DNA of 64,000 nt from VRUE01 sp963702705 (GCA_963702705.1 CAVPDR010000002.1:434001-498000); one strand, 5' to 3'; counted from the first letter of the stretch, positions 1 through 9,318 are shown. The notes: generated by a model from the sequence alone, not told the origin. Program-made: numbers and translations.

Positions 1-1318
1 CGTCGCGATGTACGTCGAGGGTCGGGTCTTCCTCGGTGAGACGCCGCACCGCCGCGGCGGCCCTTTCCTCGTCGCCCTTCGACTTCGGTTCGTAGGCGAA
101 CGCCATCACCGGGTCGGGCAGGTCGAGTGGGGCGAAGCTGACCTCGTCGGGACCGGCGCAGAGGACGTCGCCGGCACGGGTCTCCTTCAGCTTGGCGACG
201 GCGCCGATGTCGCCGGCGCCGAGCTCGGTCGCGGGCACCAGCTTGCCGCCGAGCGGCTGGCTCAGCTGGCCGACCCGCTCCTTCTCGCCGCGGCTGACGT
301 TGACGGCCTGCGAGTCGGAGCCGAGGGTGCCGCGGTAGACGCGGAAGAGGTTGACGCGGCCGGTGTAGGGGTCGGCGAGCGTCTTGAAGACGTAGGCGAC
401 CAGGGGACCGTCCTCGTCGGGCTCGATCTCGATCGACTCTCCCCCGGGCCCGAACGCCGGGACGACGCCACGCATCGCCGGCGAGGGCAGGTCCTCGACC
501 AGCGCCTCGAGCAAGCGGCCGGTGCCGAGGTTGCGCGTCGCCACGCCGCAGGTGACGGGGAAGATCCGGCCCGCGGTGACGCCCTGCTTCAACACCCGCA
601 CGATCTCGTCGTGGTCGATCTCCTCGCCCTCGAGGTAGCGCTCCATCAGCTGGTCGGAGTTCTCCGCCACCTCGTCCATCAGCTTCTCGCGGTATTCCTC
701 GGCCTGGGCGCGCTGCTCCGCCGGGATCTCCACCTCCTCGGCCGCACCCGGCCCGGATCCGCCGTAGGTGAACGCCTTCTGGTCGATCAGGTCGATCACC
801 CCGCTCACCTCCCCTTCGGCGCCGATCGGGATCTCGGTGGCAACCACGTGGGGGCCGAAGGCCGCCTTGAGCGAGTCGAGCGCGCGGAAGAAGTCGGCGC
901 GCTCGCGGTCGAGCATGTTGACGAAGACGAGCCGCGCCAGCCCCTCGGCATCGGCCCGCTGCCAGAGGCGCTCGGTGTGGACCTCGACCCCGGCGACGCC
1001 GTTTACGACGACCACGGCCGCATCGGCGACGCGCAGCGCGGCGACCGCGTCGGCGACGAAGCTCGGCTCGCCCGGGGTGTCGATCAGGTTGATCTCGCGA
1101 CCGCCGTGCTCGAAGCAGGCGAGGGCTGCGTTGATCGACATCGCCCGCTCCTGCTCGTCGGGCTCGTGATCGGAGACCGTCGTCCCCTCGGCGACTGTGC
1201 CGAGTCGGGTGACGGCACCGGCCTCGAACAACATCGCCTCATGCAGGCTCGTCTTGCCGCAGCCCCGGTGCCCTACCAGGGCGACGTTGCGAATCCGGTC
1301 TGCGGCCCGATGCGGCAC
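1..1318 (-). CDS. Elongation factor G-like GTPase (partial)
   Basis: The 3' end lies outside the window; about 439 codons are visible from a GTG start at 1318. Near residues 16-24 there is a P-loop GHRGCGKTS, then a G3 motif DTPGEPSF, followed by EF-G-like domain II sequence. The P-loop differs from the GHIDHGKT of canonical EF-G, which suggests the EF-G-like paralogue (often called fusA2) common in actinobacteria rather than the housekeeping factor. The G4 motif reads NMLD instead of NKxD, so the usual lysine that packs on guanine is replaced by methionine. Role inferred: ribosome-associated GTPase, exact function unknown. The start was chosen because it leaves a normal short lead before the P-loop. 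Confidence 0.85.
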   Translation of the reverse strand, partial: MPHRAADRIRNVALVGHRGCGKTSLHEAMLFEAGAVTRLGTVAEGTTVSDHEPDEQERAMSINAALACFEHGGREINLIDTPGEPSFVADAVAALRVADAAVVVVNGVAGVEVHTERLWQRADAEGLARLVFVNMLDRERADFFRALDSLKAAFGPHVVATEIPIGAEGEVSGVIDLIDQKAFTYGGSGPGAAEEVEIPAEQRAQAEEYREKLMDEVAENSDQLMERYLEGEEIDHDEIVRVLKQGVTAGRIFPVTCGVATRNLGTGRLLEALVEDLPSPAMRGVVPAFGPGGESIEIEPDEDGPLVAYVFKTLADPYTGRVNLFRVYRGTLGSDSQAVNVSRGEKERVGQLSQPLGGKLVPATELGAGDIGAVAKLKETRAGDVLCAGPDEVSFAPLDLPDPVMAFAYEPKSKGDEERAAAAVRRLTEEDPTLDVHRD

Positions 1319-1380
1319 GCAACCGACGGTACACCCCGAATCGCGGCGCGCAATCGGGGAGAAATACGGTTCAGGCGGGC

Positions 1381-2154
1381 CTAGGCGGCCTGCAGGCCGG
1401 ACTTCAGCCGCATCACTGCCTTGGTGTGCAACTGCGAGACGCGCGACTCGGTGACGCCGAGCACCTCGCCGATCTCCCGCAGGGTGAGGTTCTCGTAGTA
1501 GTAGAGCGCGACGACCAGCTGCTCGCGCTCGGGCAGCGAGGCGATCGCCTCGGTCAGGCGGTCCTTGACCTCGCTGCTGGCCAGCGACTCCTGTGGGTCG
1601 GCGGCGCGCGGGTCGGAGATCGTGTCGAGCAGCGAGACCTGGTCGCCCGAGGAGTCGGAGACGGTCCAGAGCTCGTCGAGCGCGTAGACCGAGGAGTTGG
1701 CGATCTCCAGCAGCGAGGTCTGCAGTTCGTCCTCGCTGATACCGAGCTTGGCCGCCAGCTCGGCCTCGCTCGGCGCCCGCTGCAGCTGGTGCTCGAGGGT
1801 TGCCTGGGCCGCCTCGATCTCGCGAGCGCGCGAGCGGACCGAGCGCGGCACCCAGTCCAGCGAGCGCAGCTCGTCGATGATCGCGCCGCGGATGCGGGTC
1901 ATTGCGAAGGTCTCGAACTTGATCCCGCGCTCGGGCTCAAAGCGCTCGATCGCTCCGATCAGGCCCATCAGCCCGTAGGAGATCAGGTCGGCATCGTCGA
2001 CGTGCGACGGCAGACCGGCGCCGAGGCGCCCGGCGACAAACTTGACCATTGGCGAGTAGGCGACGACCAGCCGCTCGCGCGCGCCCGCGTCGCCATCGTC
2101 CTTGTAGCGGCGCCACAGATCGCGCAGCTCCACCTCTTTTACGCCGGTTTCCAT
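1381..2154 (-). CDS. RNA polymerase sigma factor, WhiG/FliA family
   Basis: A 257-residue sigma-70 family protein without region 1, the usual size for the FliA/WhiG group. Region 2 covers about residues 28-100 (YSPMVKFVAGRL, then the DLISYGLMGLIGAIERF core). Region 3 follows at about 115-165. Region 4 lies at about 205-253, with a helix-turn-helix in LTLREIGEVLGVTESRVSQLH. It directs RNA polymerase to alternative promoters. WhiG controls sporulation in Streptomyces and FliA controls motility; no flagellar or sporulation genes are in view, so the regulon cannot be inferred. It lies 43 bp downstream of a Xer recombinase on the same strand and may be co-transcribed with it. Confidence 0.93.
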   Translation of the reverse strand: METGVKEVELRDLWRRYKDDGDAGARERLVVAYSPMVKFVAGRLGAGLPSHVDDADLISYGLMGLIGAIERFEPERGIKFETFAMTRIRGAIIDELRSLDWVPRSVRSRAREIEAAQATLEHQLQRAPSEAELAAKLGISEDELQTSLLEIANSSVYALDELWTVSDSSGDQVSLLDTISDPRAADPQESLASSEVKDRLTEAIASLPEREQLVVALYYYENLTLREIGEVLGVTESRVSQLHTKAVMRLKSGLQAA

Positions 2155-2197
2155 GCCCGTTGGCCCGATTCTATGGTCGCTGACAAGTTATTGCGGC

Positions 2198-3079
2198 TCA
2201 TGCGCGCGGGTGGGTGGCAGCGTACGCGTCGCGCAGACGGGCCGCATCGACGCGAGTGTAGACCTGTGTGGTCGAGATCGACGCGTGGCCGAGCAGCTCC
2301 TGGATCACGCGCAGGTCGGCGCCGCCCTCGAGCAGGTGAGTCGCAAAGCTGTGGCGGAGCGAGTGCGGGGAGACGCCGGCGGCGAGCGCCGCCTCGCGCA
2401 CCCAGAGGCCGAGGCGACGGGTGACGTCGGAGTTGGAGAGGCGGCGGCCGCTCTTGGAGAGGAAGAGCGCCCGCTCGCGTGGGTCGGCGGCGAGGGCGTG
2501 GCGACCGCGCTCGGCGTAGCGCCGAACGGCCTGCTGAGCGGGCTCGCCGACCGGCAGCAGGCGCTCCTTCGACCCCTTGCCGAGGACCCTCAGCAGCTCG
2601 TTTTCGAAGTCGAGCGCGCCGAGGTCGAGGTTGACGATCTCCTCGCAGCGCAGCCCGCAGGAGTAGGCGAGCTCGAGCATCGCCCGGTCGCGCAGCTCGA
2701 GCGGCGTGCGGGCGGGAATGCCCTCCAGCAGCGAACGCATCTGCTCGCTCGAGAGCACCTGCGGCAGCTTCTCCTCCCGCTTCGGGCTGGAGACGAGATC
2801 GGCCGGGTTCTGCCCGACCCGCTCGGTGCGAACGAGGAAATCGAAGAGGCCGCGGATCGCAGCCAGCTTGCGGGCGACGGTGGCGGGCGCGGCACCGGCG
2901 GATGAGAGCCCGGCCGCGTAGCGGCGCACGTCGCGGTGGCGAAGATCGCCGGGCCCGCGCTCTCCGACCCACTCGACGAACTGACCCAAATCGACCGCGT
3001 AGGCCTTCCGCGTCCGCTCGGCTGCCCCCCTACCGCCCAAATCCCGGTCGTAAGCGCTCAGAGATTCAACCCAGTTCAC
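2198..3079 (-). CDS. xerD: Tyrosine recombinase XerC/XerD
   Basis: A 293-residue tyrosine recombinase that resolves chromosome dimers. The N-terminal SAM-like DNA-binding domain spans about 1-90 and the catalytic domain about 105-290. All expected catalytic residues are present: R144 (in SCGLRCEE), K168, H239 and R242 (HSLRHSFATH), H265 (LLGHAS) and nucleophile Y274 (TTQVYT). The GTG start at 3079 lies in the loop of a small hairpin, CCAGTT/AACTGG (3069-3085), which could affect initiation. XerC and XerD cannot be told apart from sequence alone, and no dif site was recognised nearby. Confidence 0.92.
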   Translation of the reverse strand: MNWVESLSAYDRDLGGRGAAERTRKAYAVDLGQFVEWVGERGPGDLRHRDVRRYAAGLSSAGAAPATVARKLAAIRGLFDFLVRTERVGQNPADLVSSPKREEKLPQVLSSEQMRSLLEGIPARTPLELRDRAMLELAYSCGLRCEEIVNLDLGALDFENELLRVLGKGSKERLLPVGEPAQQAVRRYAERGRHALAADPRERALFLSKSGRRLSNSDVTRRLGLWVREAALAAGVSPHSLRHSFATHLLEGGADLRVIQELLGHASISTTQVYTRVDAARLRDAYAATHPRA

Positions 3080-3237
3080 AAAACTGGATTCGTGTTACCT
3101 CTTTCACGTCCTGCGAAAGGACGCGAAAACCAAGCAGGTCGGGGGATGCAGGGAGGGCGGTGAGGGGAGCGCACTTTTGGTGCGTGACCCGATCCGACCG
3201 ACTGAAGACCCCGAGATGCGCCGGTTTGCAGCGTCCG
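3080..3237. other. Intergenic region with small hairpins, xerD upstream / ldt downstream
   Basis: This 158-bp gap lies between two minus-strand genes and has no coding signal. It holds a hairpin at 3170-3184 (CGCAC, loop TTTTG, GTGCG) and a second at about 3107-3121 (GTCCT/AGGAC). The first may act as a weak terminator for the L,D-transpeptidase gene. The xerD promoter probably lies here, but no clear -10/-35 pair was recognised. Confidence 0.4.
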
Positions 3238-4275
3238 CTACCCAATGAATATGGGCGTCCCCACTTCGACTTGGTCGTACAGCTCTTCCACGTCGGGGAT
3301 CGACATCCGCACGCAGCCGTGCGAGGCGGCGGAACCGAGCGATTCGGTCTCTTCGGTGCCGTGGATCCCGGCCCCTTCGAAGATCGCCATCCAGCGCGCC
3401 TTGATCGGGTCCTCGGGGCCCGGCGGGATCACCTGCCCGGCGAGGTCGCCGGCCCAGGCGGAGTTGGGCACATGCCAGGAGGGGTTTTCCTGCTTTTCTT
3501 CGATGTGGTACAGCCCTTCCGGGGTTTCAAGCCCTTCCTGGCCAACGGCGACGGTGTACGTTTTCGCCAACTTCAGGTGCTTCCAGAGGCGCAGGGTGAA
3601 GGTTTCGCGATCCAGGGTGAGGTAGGACGGGTAGGCAGAGGCGACTTCCTCCGTCGTCACTTCCGGTTTGGTGAAGTGGGTGCGGGCGGCGATCGTGTGG
3701 TCGGCGCCCGCGTTCAGCACCGCCGCCTCGAGCTGGCGGGTGAGCAGCTTGTCGCGCAGCTTGCGCCCGTTCTTGGCCGCCACGACCTCAAGCGAGTCGG
3801 CTGTCGGTTCCACCGTCGCGTCCTGGGCTTCGCGGTCGACAGCGTGAGCAACGCGGCGAACGAAGCGGTTGATCGCGGGTTGCGAGTAGGTGACGTCGGC
3901 AGCGATCTGCTTGTCGAGGCTGCCGCCGGTGACGTAGCGGACGAGGCGCCCGGGGAGGCCGCCGTCGCGGCTTTCCGCCAGCGCCTTTTCCACCGCCGCG
4001 TCGATTTCAGCGTGCACCTTGAGGCTCTTGCCGTGCAGCTCCCAGCTGTGACCGGCGTAGCCGACGCGCAGCGAGTGGCGCAGCGGACCGAGTAGCTCGC
4101 GGCGCACCTCCTGCTCGGCTTCGGCTCCGTCCATACCACCGACGTCGACACCGCCGATCGTGACCCCGTCGGCGATCTGGTCCTTCTGCGAGGAGTCGTA
4201 GGCGTAGCCGACACCGACCGCGAGCACGAGCAGAGCCACCACGACGACGATCGCGATTTTGGCTCCGCGCCCCAT
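3238..4275 (-). CDS. L,D-transpeptidase (YkuD domain), membrane-anchored
   Basis: A 345-residue cell-wall enzyme expected to make 3-3 cross-links in peptidoglycan or attach proteins to it. Residues about 5-26 form an N-terminal signal anchor (IAIVVVVALLVLAVGVGYAY). About 40-210 resembles the peptidoglycan-binding-type (PG_binding_4) region common in actinobacterial and firmicute Ldts. The YkuD catalytic domain ends with H305 (HGT) and the signature SHGCVRM with H319 and nucleophile C321. Acts outside the membrane. It is divergent from the cyclo-ligase gene at 4330, with only a 54-bp gap for both promoters. Confidence 0.93.
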   Translation of the reverse strand: MGRGAKIAIVVVVALLVLAVGVGYAYDSSQKDQIADGVTIGGVDVGGMDGAEAEQEVRRELLGPLRHSLRVGYAGHSWELHGKSLKVHAEIDAAVEKALAESRDGGLPGRLVRYVTGGSLDKQIAADVTYSQPAINRFVRRVAHAVDREAQDATVEPTADSLEVVAAKNGRKLRDKLLTRQLEAAVLNAGADHTIAARTHFTKPEVTTEEVASAYPSYLTLDRETFTLRLWKHLKLAKTYTVAVGQEGLETPEGLYHIEEKQENPSWHVPNSAWAGDLAGQVIPPGPEDPIKARWMAIFEGAGIHGTEETESLGSAASHGCVRMSIPDVEELYDQVEVGTPIFIG

Positions 4276-4329
4276 GGCTGGAGTTTAGGCACACCCTGCG
4301 GTCGTTCCCGGCGGATATCTTTCAGCACG

Positions 4330-5043
4330 ATGCGTTCCAAGGACGATGTCCGCAAGGAGGTCTGGAAGGCGATGGACCGGGCGGGCGTGTCCCGTTTTCC
4401 CGGTGCCGAGGGGCGGATCCCCAACTTCGCCGGGGCCAAGCTGGCGGCCGAGAAGCTCGCCGGGCAGCGACTCTGGAAGCGCGCCCGCGTGATCAAGGCC
4501 AACCCCGACTCGCCGCAGACCTACGCCCGCCGCATCGCCCTCGAGGAGGGCAAGGTCGTGATCATGGCGGTGCCGCGCCTGCGCGATCCCCACCCCTTCC
4601 GCGTGCTCGACCCGAAGAAGCTCTCGAAACGGGCGGTGAAAGAGGCGGCGACGATCAAGGGGGCGCTCAAACACGGTCGGGTGATCGCCCTCGACGAGCT
4701 GCCGGAGATCGACTTCGTCCTCTGCGGCTCGGTCGCGGTCAACCTCAGCGGGGCGCGGGTCGGCAAGGGCGGCGGCTACTCCGACCTCGAGTACGGCATC
4801 TTGATCGACGCCGGCAAGATCGACAGCCACACCACGGTGGCGACGACGGTGCACCCGACCCAGGTCCTGCGCAGCCACCTGATGATGACCTCGCACGACC
4901 TGCCGGTCGACGTGATCGCGACCCCGCGGGCGGTGATCGAGGTCGAGCGCCAGTACGAGCGCCCGCGCGGAATCCTCTGGGACCACCTGCAGCCGCCGCA
5001 GATACGCGAAATACCCATACTTGAACGTATGGGTTATGCGTGA
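4330..5043 (+). CDS. 5-formyltetrahydrofolate cyclo-ligase family protein
   Basis: A 237-residue protein of the MTHFS-like fold. It has the N-terminal pattern KDDVRKEVWKAMDR and the later glycine-rich, nucleotide-binding-type motif VGKGGGYSDLEYG at about 146-158. It is longer than ordinary cyclo-ligases (about 190) and resembles the MTHFSD-like branch found in actinobacteria and archaea, so conversion of 5-formyl-THF to methenyl-THF is probable but not certain. The ATG start at 4330 follows the short divergent promoter region. The 3' end overlaps the next gene, an alpha/beta hydrolase, suggesting translational coupling. Confidence 0.75.
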   Translation: MRSKDDVRKEVWKAMDRAGVSRFPGAEGRIPNFAGAKLAAEKLAGQRLWKRARVIKANPDSPQTYARRIALEEGKVVIMAVPRLRDPHPFRVLDPKKLSKRAVKEAATIKGALKHGRVIALDELPEIDFVLCGSVAVNLSGARVGKGGGYSDLEYGILIDAGKIDSHTTVATTVHPTQVLRSHLMMTSHDLPVDVIATPRAVIEVERQYERPRGILWDHLQPPQIREIPILERMGYA

Positions 5044-5911
5044 CGACTACGGCAATCCCGATCCCGCCTGGCTGAAGCTCGACTGGCGCCCGCACCTGCA
5101 CCGGGTGCGGCTGCCCGGCGGCGAGGTCAACTACGCCGAGATCGGCGAGGGCGAGCCGATCGTCTTCGTCCACGGGATCTCCGGCTCCTGGCAGAACTGG
5201 CTGGAGAACCTCCCCCACTTCGGCCGCAGCCACCGCGCGATCGCCCTTGACCTGCCCGGCTTCGGCGCCAGCCCGATGCCCTCGTGGCCTATCGACATGC
5301 CCGCCTACGGCCTCCTCCTGCACGATTTCTGCGAGAAGCTCGGGGTCGGCAACGGCGCCACCCTGGTCGGCAACTCGATGGGCGGGCTGGTCGCCGCCGA
5401 GGCGATCCTCTCGGCGCCGGGCCGCTTCGACCGCCTCGTCCTGGTCTCCGCGGCCGGCTTCATCAACACCTGGCTGCCGCACCAGCGCGGTGTGGCGACG
5501 TCACACGCCTGGAACACGTTCGGCCGCCCCTTCGGCGCCGCCGCTCGCTTCGTCGTCAGCCACCGCCGCGCCCGCTACGCAATGTTTCGCTTCGCCTTTC
5601 GCTACCCGGGACGGATCCGCAAGGAGTTGCTCTGGGAGCAGATGGCATCGGGGCTTCCCTGTCCGGGCTTCGCCGACGCCCTGGACGCGGTGATCGAATA
5701 CGACGCCCGCGACCGACTCGAAGAGATCGAGGTACCGACGATGATCGTCTGGGGCTTCGAAGACTGGGTGATCCCGGCGGCGGCGGCGCTCAGCTATCAC
5801 CGCCGGATGCCCCGTTCGCGCCTGGAGATCTTCGAGCACACTGGCCACGTACCGCAGATGGAGCGCCCGGCCCGCTTCAACGCGGTGCTGGACGACTTCC
5901 TCGCGGCTTAG
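5036..5911 (+). CDS. Alpha/beta hydrolase
   Basis: A 291-residue alpha/beta-hydrolase fold enzyme. The oxyanion-loop motif FVHGISGSWQNW is followed by the nucleophile elbow GNSMGG, the acidic residue in WGFEDWVIP and the catalytic histidine in HTGHVPQ. Substrate is unknown; the lid segment is short. The start is either ATG 5036, used here, or an in-frame TTG at 5021; both overlap the upstream cyclo-ligase gene, so the two are probably one transcript. The 3' end overlaps the convergent thiD gene by 4 bp. Confidence 0.88.
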   Translation: MRDDYGNPDPAWLKLDWRPHLHRVRLPGGEVNYAEIGEGEPIVFVHGISGSWQNWLENLPHFGRSHRAIALDLPGFGASPMPSWPIDMPAYGLLLHDFCEKLGVGNGATLVGNSMGGLVAAEAILSAPGRFDRLVLVSAAGFINTWLPHQRGVATSHAWNTFGRPFGAAARFVVSHRRARYAMFRFAFRYPGRIRKELLWEQMASGLPCPGFADALDAVIEYDARDRLEEIEVPTMIVWGFEDWVIPAAAALSYHRRMPRSRLEIFEHTGHVPQMERPARFNAVLDDFLAA

Positions 5912-6717
5912 GAGGAGAGGCCGAAGACGTCGACCGGGCCCGGGCCCTCGCCCAAGTCGCGCAGGCCGGCCGCGACCGCGGCCGAGGCGATCCCGCGGGC
6001 CTTGCGGGCGGCCTCCAGCGGCGTCTCCCCGAGTGCGAGGAAGGCGGCGAGGGCCGCGGAGTGGGTACAGCCCGAGCCGTGGGCGGCGCCCCCGGGGTGG
6101 CGCTCGCCGGCGATCTCGGCCGACTCGCGGCCGTCGAAGAAGAGGTCGACGACCCGCTCGCTGTGGCCGCCGGTGACGACCACCGCGTGCGGCCCGAGGG
6201 CGCGGACCTCGCGCGCCAGGTCCTCCTGCGAGTCGCGCTCCTCGTCGCCGGTCAGCGCCCGCGCCTCGGGGATGTTGGGAGTGACGACCGTGGCGAGCGG
6301 CAGCAGCCGCTCGACCAGCGCCGCCCGCGCTTCCTCGTCGAGCAGGACGGCACCGCTCTCGGCGACCATCACCGGGTCGACAACGACCGGTGCCTCGCCG
6401 ACGAAGCCGAGCGCCTCGACCACCGCCTCGACGGTCTCGGCGGTGCCCAGCATCCCGATCTTGACCGCGTCGACGCCGATGTCTTCGGCGACGGCTCCGA
6501 CCTGGGAGAGGATCATCTCCGGCGAGACGGCCTCGACCGCCTCGACCGCGACCGTGTTCTGGGCGGTGACCGCGGTGATCGCCGTCATCCCGTGCACGCC
6601 GCAGCGCGCGAACGCCTTCAGATCGGCCTGAATGCCGGCGCCACCGCCGGAGTCCGAGCCGGCAATCGAGAGAACCGCTGGGATGCGCTGCGAGTTCACG
6701 CCGGCCAGCCTAGACAT
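5908..6717 (-). CDS. thiD: Hydroxymethylpyrimidine/phosphomethylpyrimidine kinase
   Basis: A 269-residue ribokinase-fold enzyme that phosphorylates HMP and HMP-P in thiamine biosynthesis. It opens with AVLSIAGSDSGGGAGIQADLKAF, the ThiD signature, and keeps the C-terminal anion-hole region HGSGCTHSAA with the catalytic-cysteine context seen in ThiD. ATG at 6717 overlaps the end of dprA by 8 bp, so it is likely translated from the dprA mRNA. No TPP riboswitch is visible upstream, as expected for an internal operon gene. Confidence 0.95.
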   Translation of the reverse strand: MSRLAGVNSQRIPAVLSIAGSDSGGGAGIQADLKAFARCGVHGMTAITAVTAQNTVAVEAVEAVSPEMILSQVGAVAEDIGVDAVKIGMLGTAETVEAVVEALGFVGEAPVVVDPVMVAESGAVLLDEEARAALVERLLPLATVVTPNIPEARALTGDEERDSQEDLAREVRALGPHAVVVTGGHSERVVDLFFDGRESAEIAGERHPGGAAHGSGCTHSAALAAFLALGETPLEAARKARGIASAAVAAGLRDLGEGPGPVDVFGLSS

Positions 6718-7825
6718 CGGGGACCGTCAGCAGGGTTCGCGAGTAGGCGCCAACCAGCGAGCAGGAGAGGTATCCGAGCGCCTCGAGTGTGGCCAGGGCG
6801 GTGGCAGCCTCGGCACCCGAGAGGTCGAGTTCGGCGGCGATCGCGTCGCAGGTCTGCGCTCCCCGCTCGACCGCGGAGAGCACGGCGAGCAACTGCGGCT
6901 CGAGCCGCGGGCCGGCGCGCCCGGCGCTGCGCACGCCTGGGCCCAGCATCGCGTCGAGCACGTCCTGGGCGTCGCGAACCAGGCAGGCACCGCCGGCGAG
7001 CAGATCGTTGGTGCCTGCCGAGCCGCGCGAGTTGACCGGGCCGGGCACGGCGCCGAGATCGCGGCCGAGGTCCGCCGCGAGGTCGGCGGTGATCAGCGAG
7101 CCGGAGCGCTGAGCGGCCTCGACGACCACGGTCATCCCCGCCAGCGCCGCCATGATCCGGTTGCGCGCCGGAAAGGCCCAGCGCCAGGCACCGGTCCCCG
7201 GCGGCAGCTCGGAGAGGACAAGGCCCAGCTCGCCGATCCTGCGCCAGAGGGCACGGTGCGAAGCCGGATAGGCAATATCGGCTCCACAACCGAGCACGGC
7301 GACGGTCGTACCGACATCGAGGGCGCCACGATGGGCGCAGGCGTCGATGCCGAAGGCGAGACCGCTGGTGACGAGCAGGCCGGCCGCGGTCAGGTCGCGG
7401 CCCAGATCGCGCGCAACCTCGCGGCCGTAGGTGCTGGCCCGCCTGGCGCCGACGATCGTCACCGTCGCCTCCGGCTCGAGCCGCTCCAGCAGCGCCGGAT
7501 CGCCGCGCCCGATCAGTGCCCAAGGGGCATCGGCGGCATCGTGCAGGCCGACCGGGAAGCGCCGATCATGGCGGCAACAGGCCCAGCACTGCGCCGCCAG
7601 CAGGTCGGCGAGGAGGCGTCTCTCCGGCACCGCGGCTATCTGCGACAGGACCTGCTCGGCGATCTTCGGCGCAACCGCCGCGGCCAGGTCCTCGCTGGAG
7701 AGACGCAGCAGTTCGGGCGAGCGCGAGCCGGGCGCTCCCGTCGCGACCTTCTCGATGTAGGGAGCGAGGTGGGCGAGCAGGCGCGAGCGCCGCAGGCAGT
7801 CCGGGCAGGCGCTCGGCGTGCTCAT
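6710..7825 (-). CDS. dprA: DNA processing protein DprA
   Basis: A 371-residue DprA/Smf protein, which loads RecA on incoming single-stranded DNA during transformation. The Rossmann-like core is clear: VTIVGARRASTYGREVARDLG, SGLAFGIDACAHRGALD and VLGCGADIAYPASHRAL. The C-terminal winged-helix domain (about 300-365) is retained. The N-terminus has CPDC and CWACC cysteine pairs that could bind metal. ATG at 7825 was chosen because it overlaps the comM stop as ATGA; the frame stays open upstream only as a shadow of comM. Confidence 0.94.
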   Translation of the reverse strand: MSTPSACPDCLRRSRLLAHLAPYIEKVATGAPGSRSPELLRLSSEDLAAAVAPKIAEQVLSQIAAVPERRLLADLLAAQCWACCRHDRRFPVGLHDAADAPWALIGRGDPALLERLEPEATVTIVGARRASTYGREVARDLGRDLTAAGLLVTSGLAFGIDACAHRGALDVGTTVAVLGCGADIAYPASHRALWRRIGELGLVLSELPPGTGAWRWAFPARNRIMAALAGMTVVVEAAQRSGSLITADLAADLGRDLGAVPGPVNSRGSAGTNDLLAGGACLVRDAQDVLDAMLGPGVRSAGRAGPRLEPQLLAVLSAVERGAQTCDAIAAELDLSGAEAATALATLEALGYLSCSLVGAYSRTLLTVPDV

Positions 7826-9318
7826 TCCTGGTCCCTCCGGCGCAGCTGCAGGGCCTGCGCCATCTGCTCTCGGCCGATCGTCTCGGTGCCCGCGAGGTCG
7901 GCGATGGTCTGGGCGAGCCGCAGCACCCGGTCGTGGGCCCGCCCGCTGAGCCGCCGGCGCGAGTAGGCATCGGCAAGCAAGGAGGCGGCCGCCGGCTCCA
8001 GCGCGCACTCGCGCACCTCACCCGGGGTCATCTCGGCGTTGCAGCGGCCGAGCCCGAGTCGACGTTCCCCGCGCTCGCGGGCGATGCTGACCCGCTCGCG
8101 CACCGTGGCCGACGGCTCCCCGGGAGGCCCGCCGATCTCCCCAGCGCCGGGCTGTCGAATCGCGGCGAGAACATCGATGCGGTCGGCGAGGGCGCCGCTG
8201 AGGCGGGCCTGGTAGCGCCGCACCGCCAGGGGCGCACAGCTGCACTCGGGATCGGCCTCACCGCGCCCACACGGACATGGGTTGGCGGCGGCGACGAGCA
8301 TGAAGCGACAAGGCAGGTGCCGCCAGGAACCGGCCCGGGCGATCGCCACCCAGCCGGTCTCCAGCGGCGCCCGCAGCGCCTCGAGCGTGTCGCGTCGAAA
8401 CTCACAGAGCTCGTCCAAAAAGAGGACACCGCGATGGGCTAGCGTCGCCTCGCCGGGTTTCGGCGGGTTGCCGCCACCGACCAGGCCGGCCGGGCTGACA
8501 GTGTGGTGCGGCGCCCGAAACGGCCTGCCGCCCGCGCCGGCCTCGCCGAGCCGCCCGCAGGCGCTGGCGATCCGCGCCACTTCCAGCGCCTCGGAAGTCG
8601 CCAGCGAGGGCAGGATCGAAGGCAGGCGGCTGGCGGCCAGTGACTTGCCAGCCCCGGGCGGTCCGACCATCAGCAGGCTGTGGCCGCCTGCCGCGGCGAC
8701 CTCGAGCGCGTAGCGAAGGTGGCGCTGGCCGCGCAGATCGGCCAGGTCCGGGCCACCGTCGGCGGCGCTGAGTGCCAGCGGCATAGGCTGCGGACGCTCC
8801 GGCATCCACTCGCCCCCGGCGAGGGCCGCAAGCTGCCCGAGGCTCTCCAGGCAGATCACCCCGATCTCTCCGGCCAGCGCCGCCTCGGGCCCGTTCTCGG
8901 CCGGCACGACGATCGCCTCGACGCCACGCTCACGTGCCGCCTCGGCGATCGCCAGCACGCCGGGCACCGGCCGCACCGAGCCGTCGAGGGCGAGCTCGCC
9001 AACCAGGGCCAAGCGCGGCAGGGCGCCGAAGTCGAGCTGTCCCGAGGCGACGAGCAGGGCGGCCGCGATCGCCAGGTCCATTCCGGGCCCGGCCTTGCGC
9101 AGACTGGCCGGGGCCAGGTTGGCGACGATCCGCCGCAGCGGGAACTCGAAGCCGCAGTTGCTCAAGGCCGAGCGCACGCGCTCGCGCGCCTCCCGCACCG
9201 CCGGGTCGGGTAGGCCGACGACGGCAAAGGCGGGCAGGCCACGGTGGACGTCGACCTCGACCCGGACCGGGCGGGCGGCGATGCCGTCGAGGGTGAATGT
9301 CCGCGCCGTTGCGAGCAC
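7822..9318 (-). CDS. comM: ComM/YifB family Mg-chelatase-like AAA ATPase
   Basis: About 498 residues from a GTG start at 9318, where the family's usual opening (LARTFTLDGI-type) begins. The N-terminal Lon-protease-like domain is followed by an AAA+ module with Walker A GPPGAGKS, the RAPHHTVS motif and the C-terminal ChlI-like domain ending in QLRRRD. ComM family helicases promote branch migration during natural transformation. Next to dprA it forms a small DNA-uptake/recombination operon (comM-dprA-thiD). A second GTG lies 9 bp upstream (9327). Confidence 0.92.
   Translation of the reverse strand: MLATARTFTLDGIAARPVRVEVDVHRGLPAFAVVGLPDPAVREARERVRSALSNCGFEFPLRRIVANLAPASLRKAGPGMDLAIAAALLVASGQLDFGALPRLALVGELALDGSVRPVPGVLAIAEAARERGVEAIVVPAENGPEAALAGEIGVICLESLGQLAALAGGEWMPERPQPMPLALSAADGGPDLADLRGQRHLRYALEVAAAGGHSLLMVGPPGAGKSLAASRLPSILPSLATSEALEVARIASACGRLGEAGAGGRPFRAPHHTVSPAGLVGGGNPPKPGEATLAHRGVLFLDELCEFRRDTLEALRAPLETGWVAIARAGSWRHLPCRFMLVAAANPCPCGRGEADPECSCAPLAVRRYQARLSGALADRIDVLAAIRQPGAGEIGGPPGEPSATVRERVSIARERGERRLGLGRCNAEMTPGEVRECALEPAAASLLADAYSRRRLSGRAHDRVLRLAQTIADLAGTETIGREQMAQALQLRRRDQE

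Noticed and set aside
3080..3237. dif site or c-di-AMP riboswitch next to xerD
   Set aside because: No 28-bp dif-like dyad and no match to the conserved riboswitch core that I could see.
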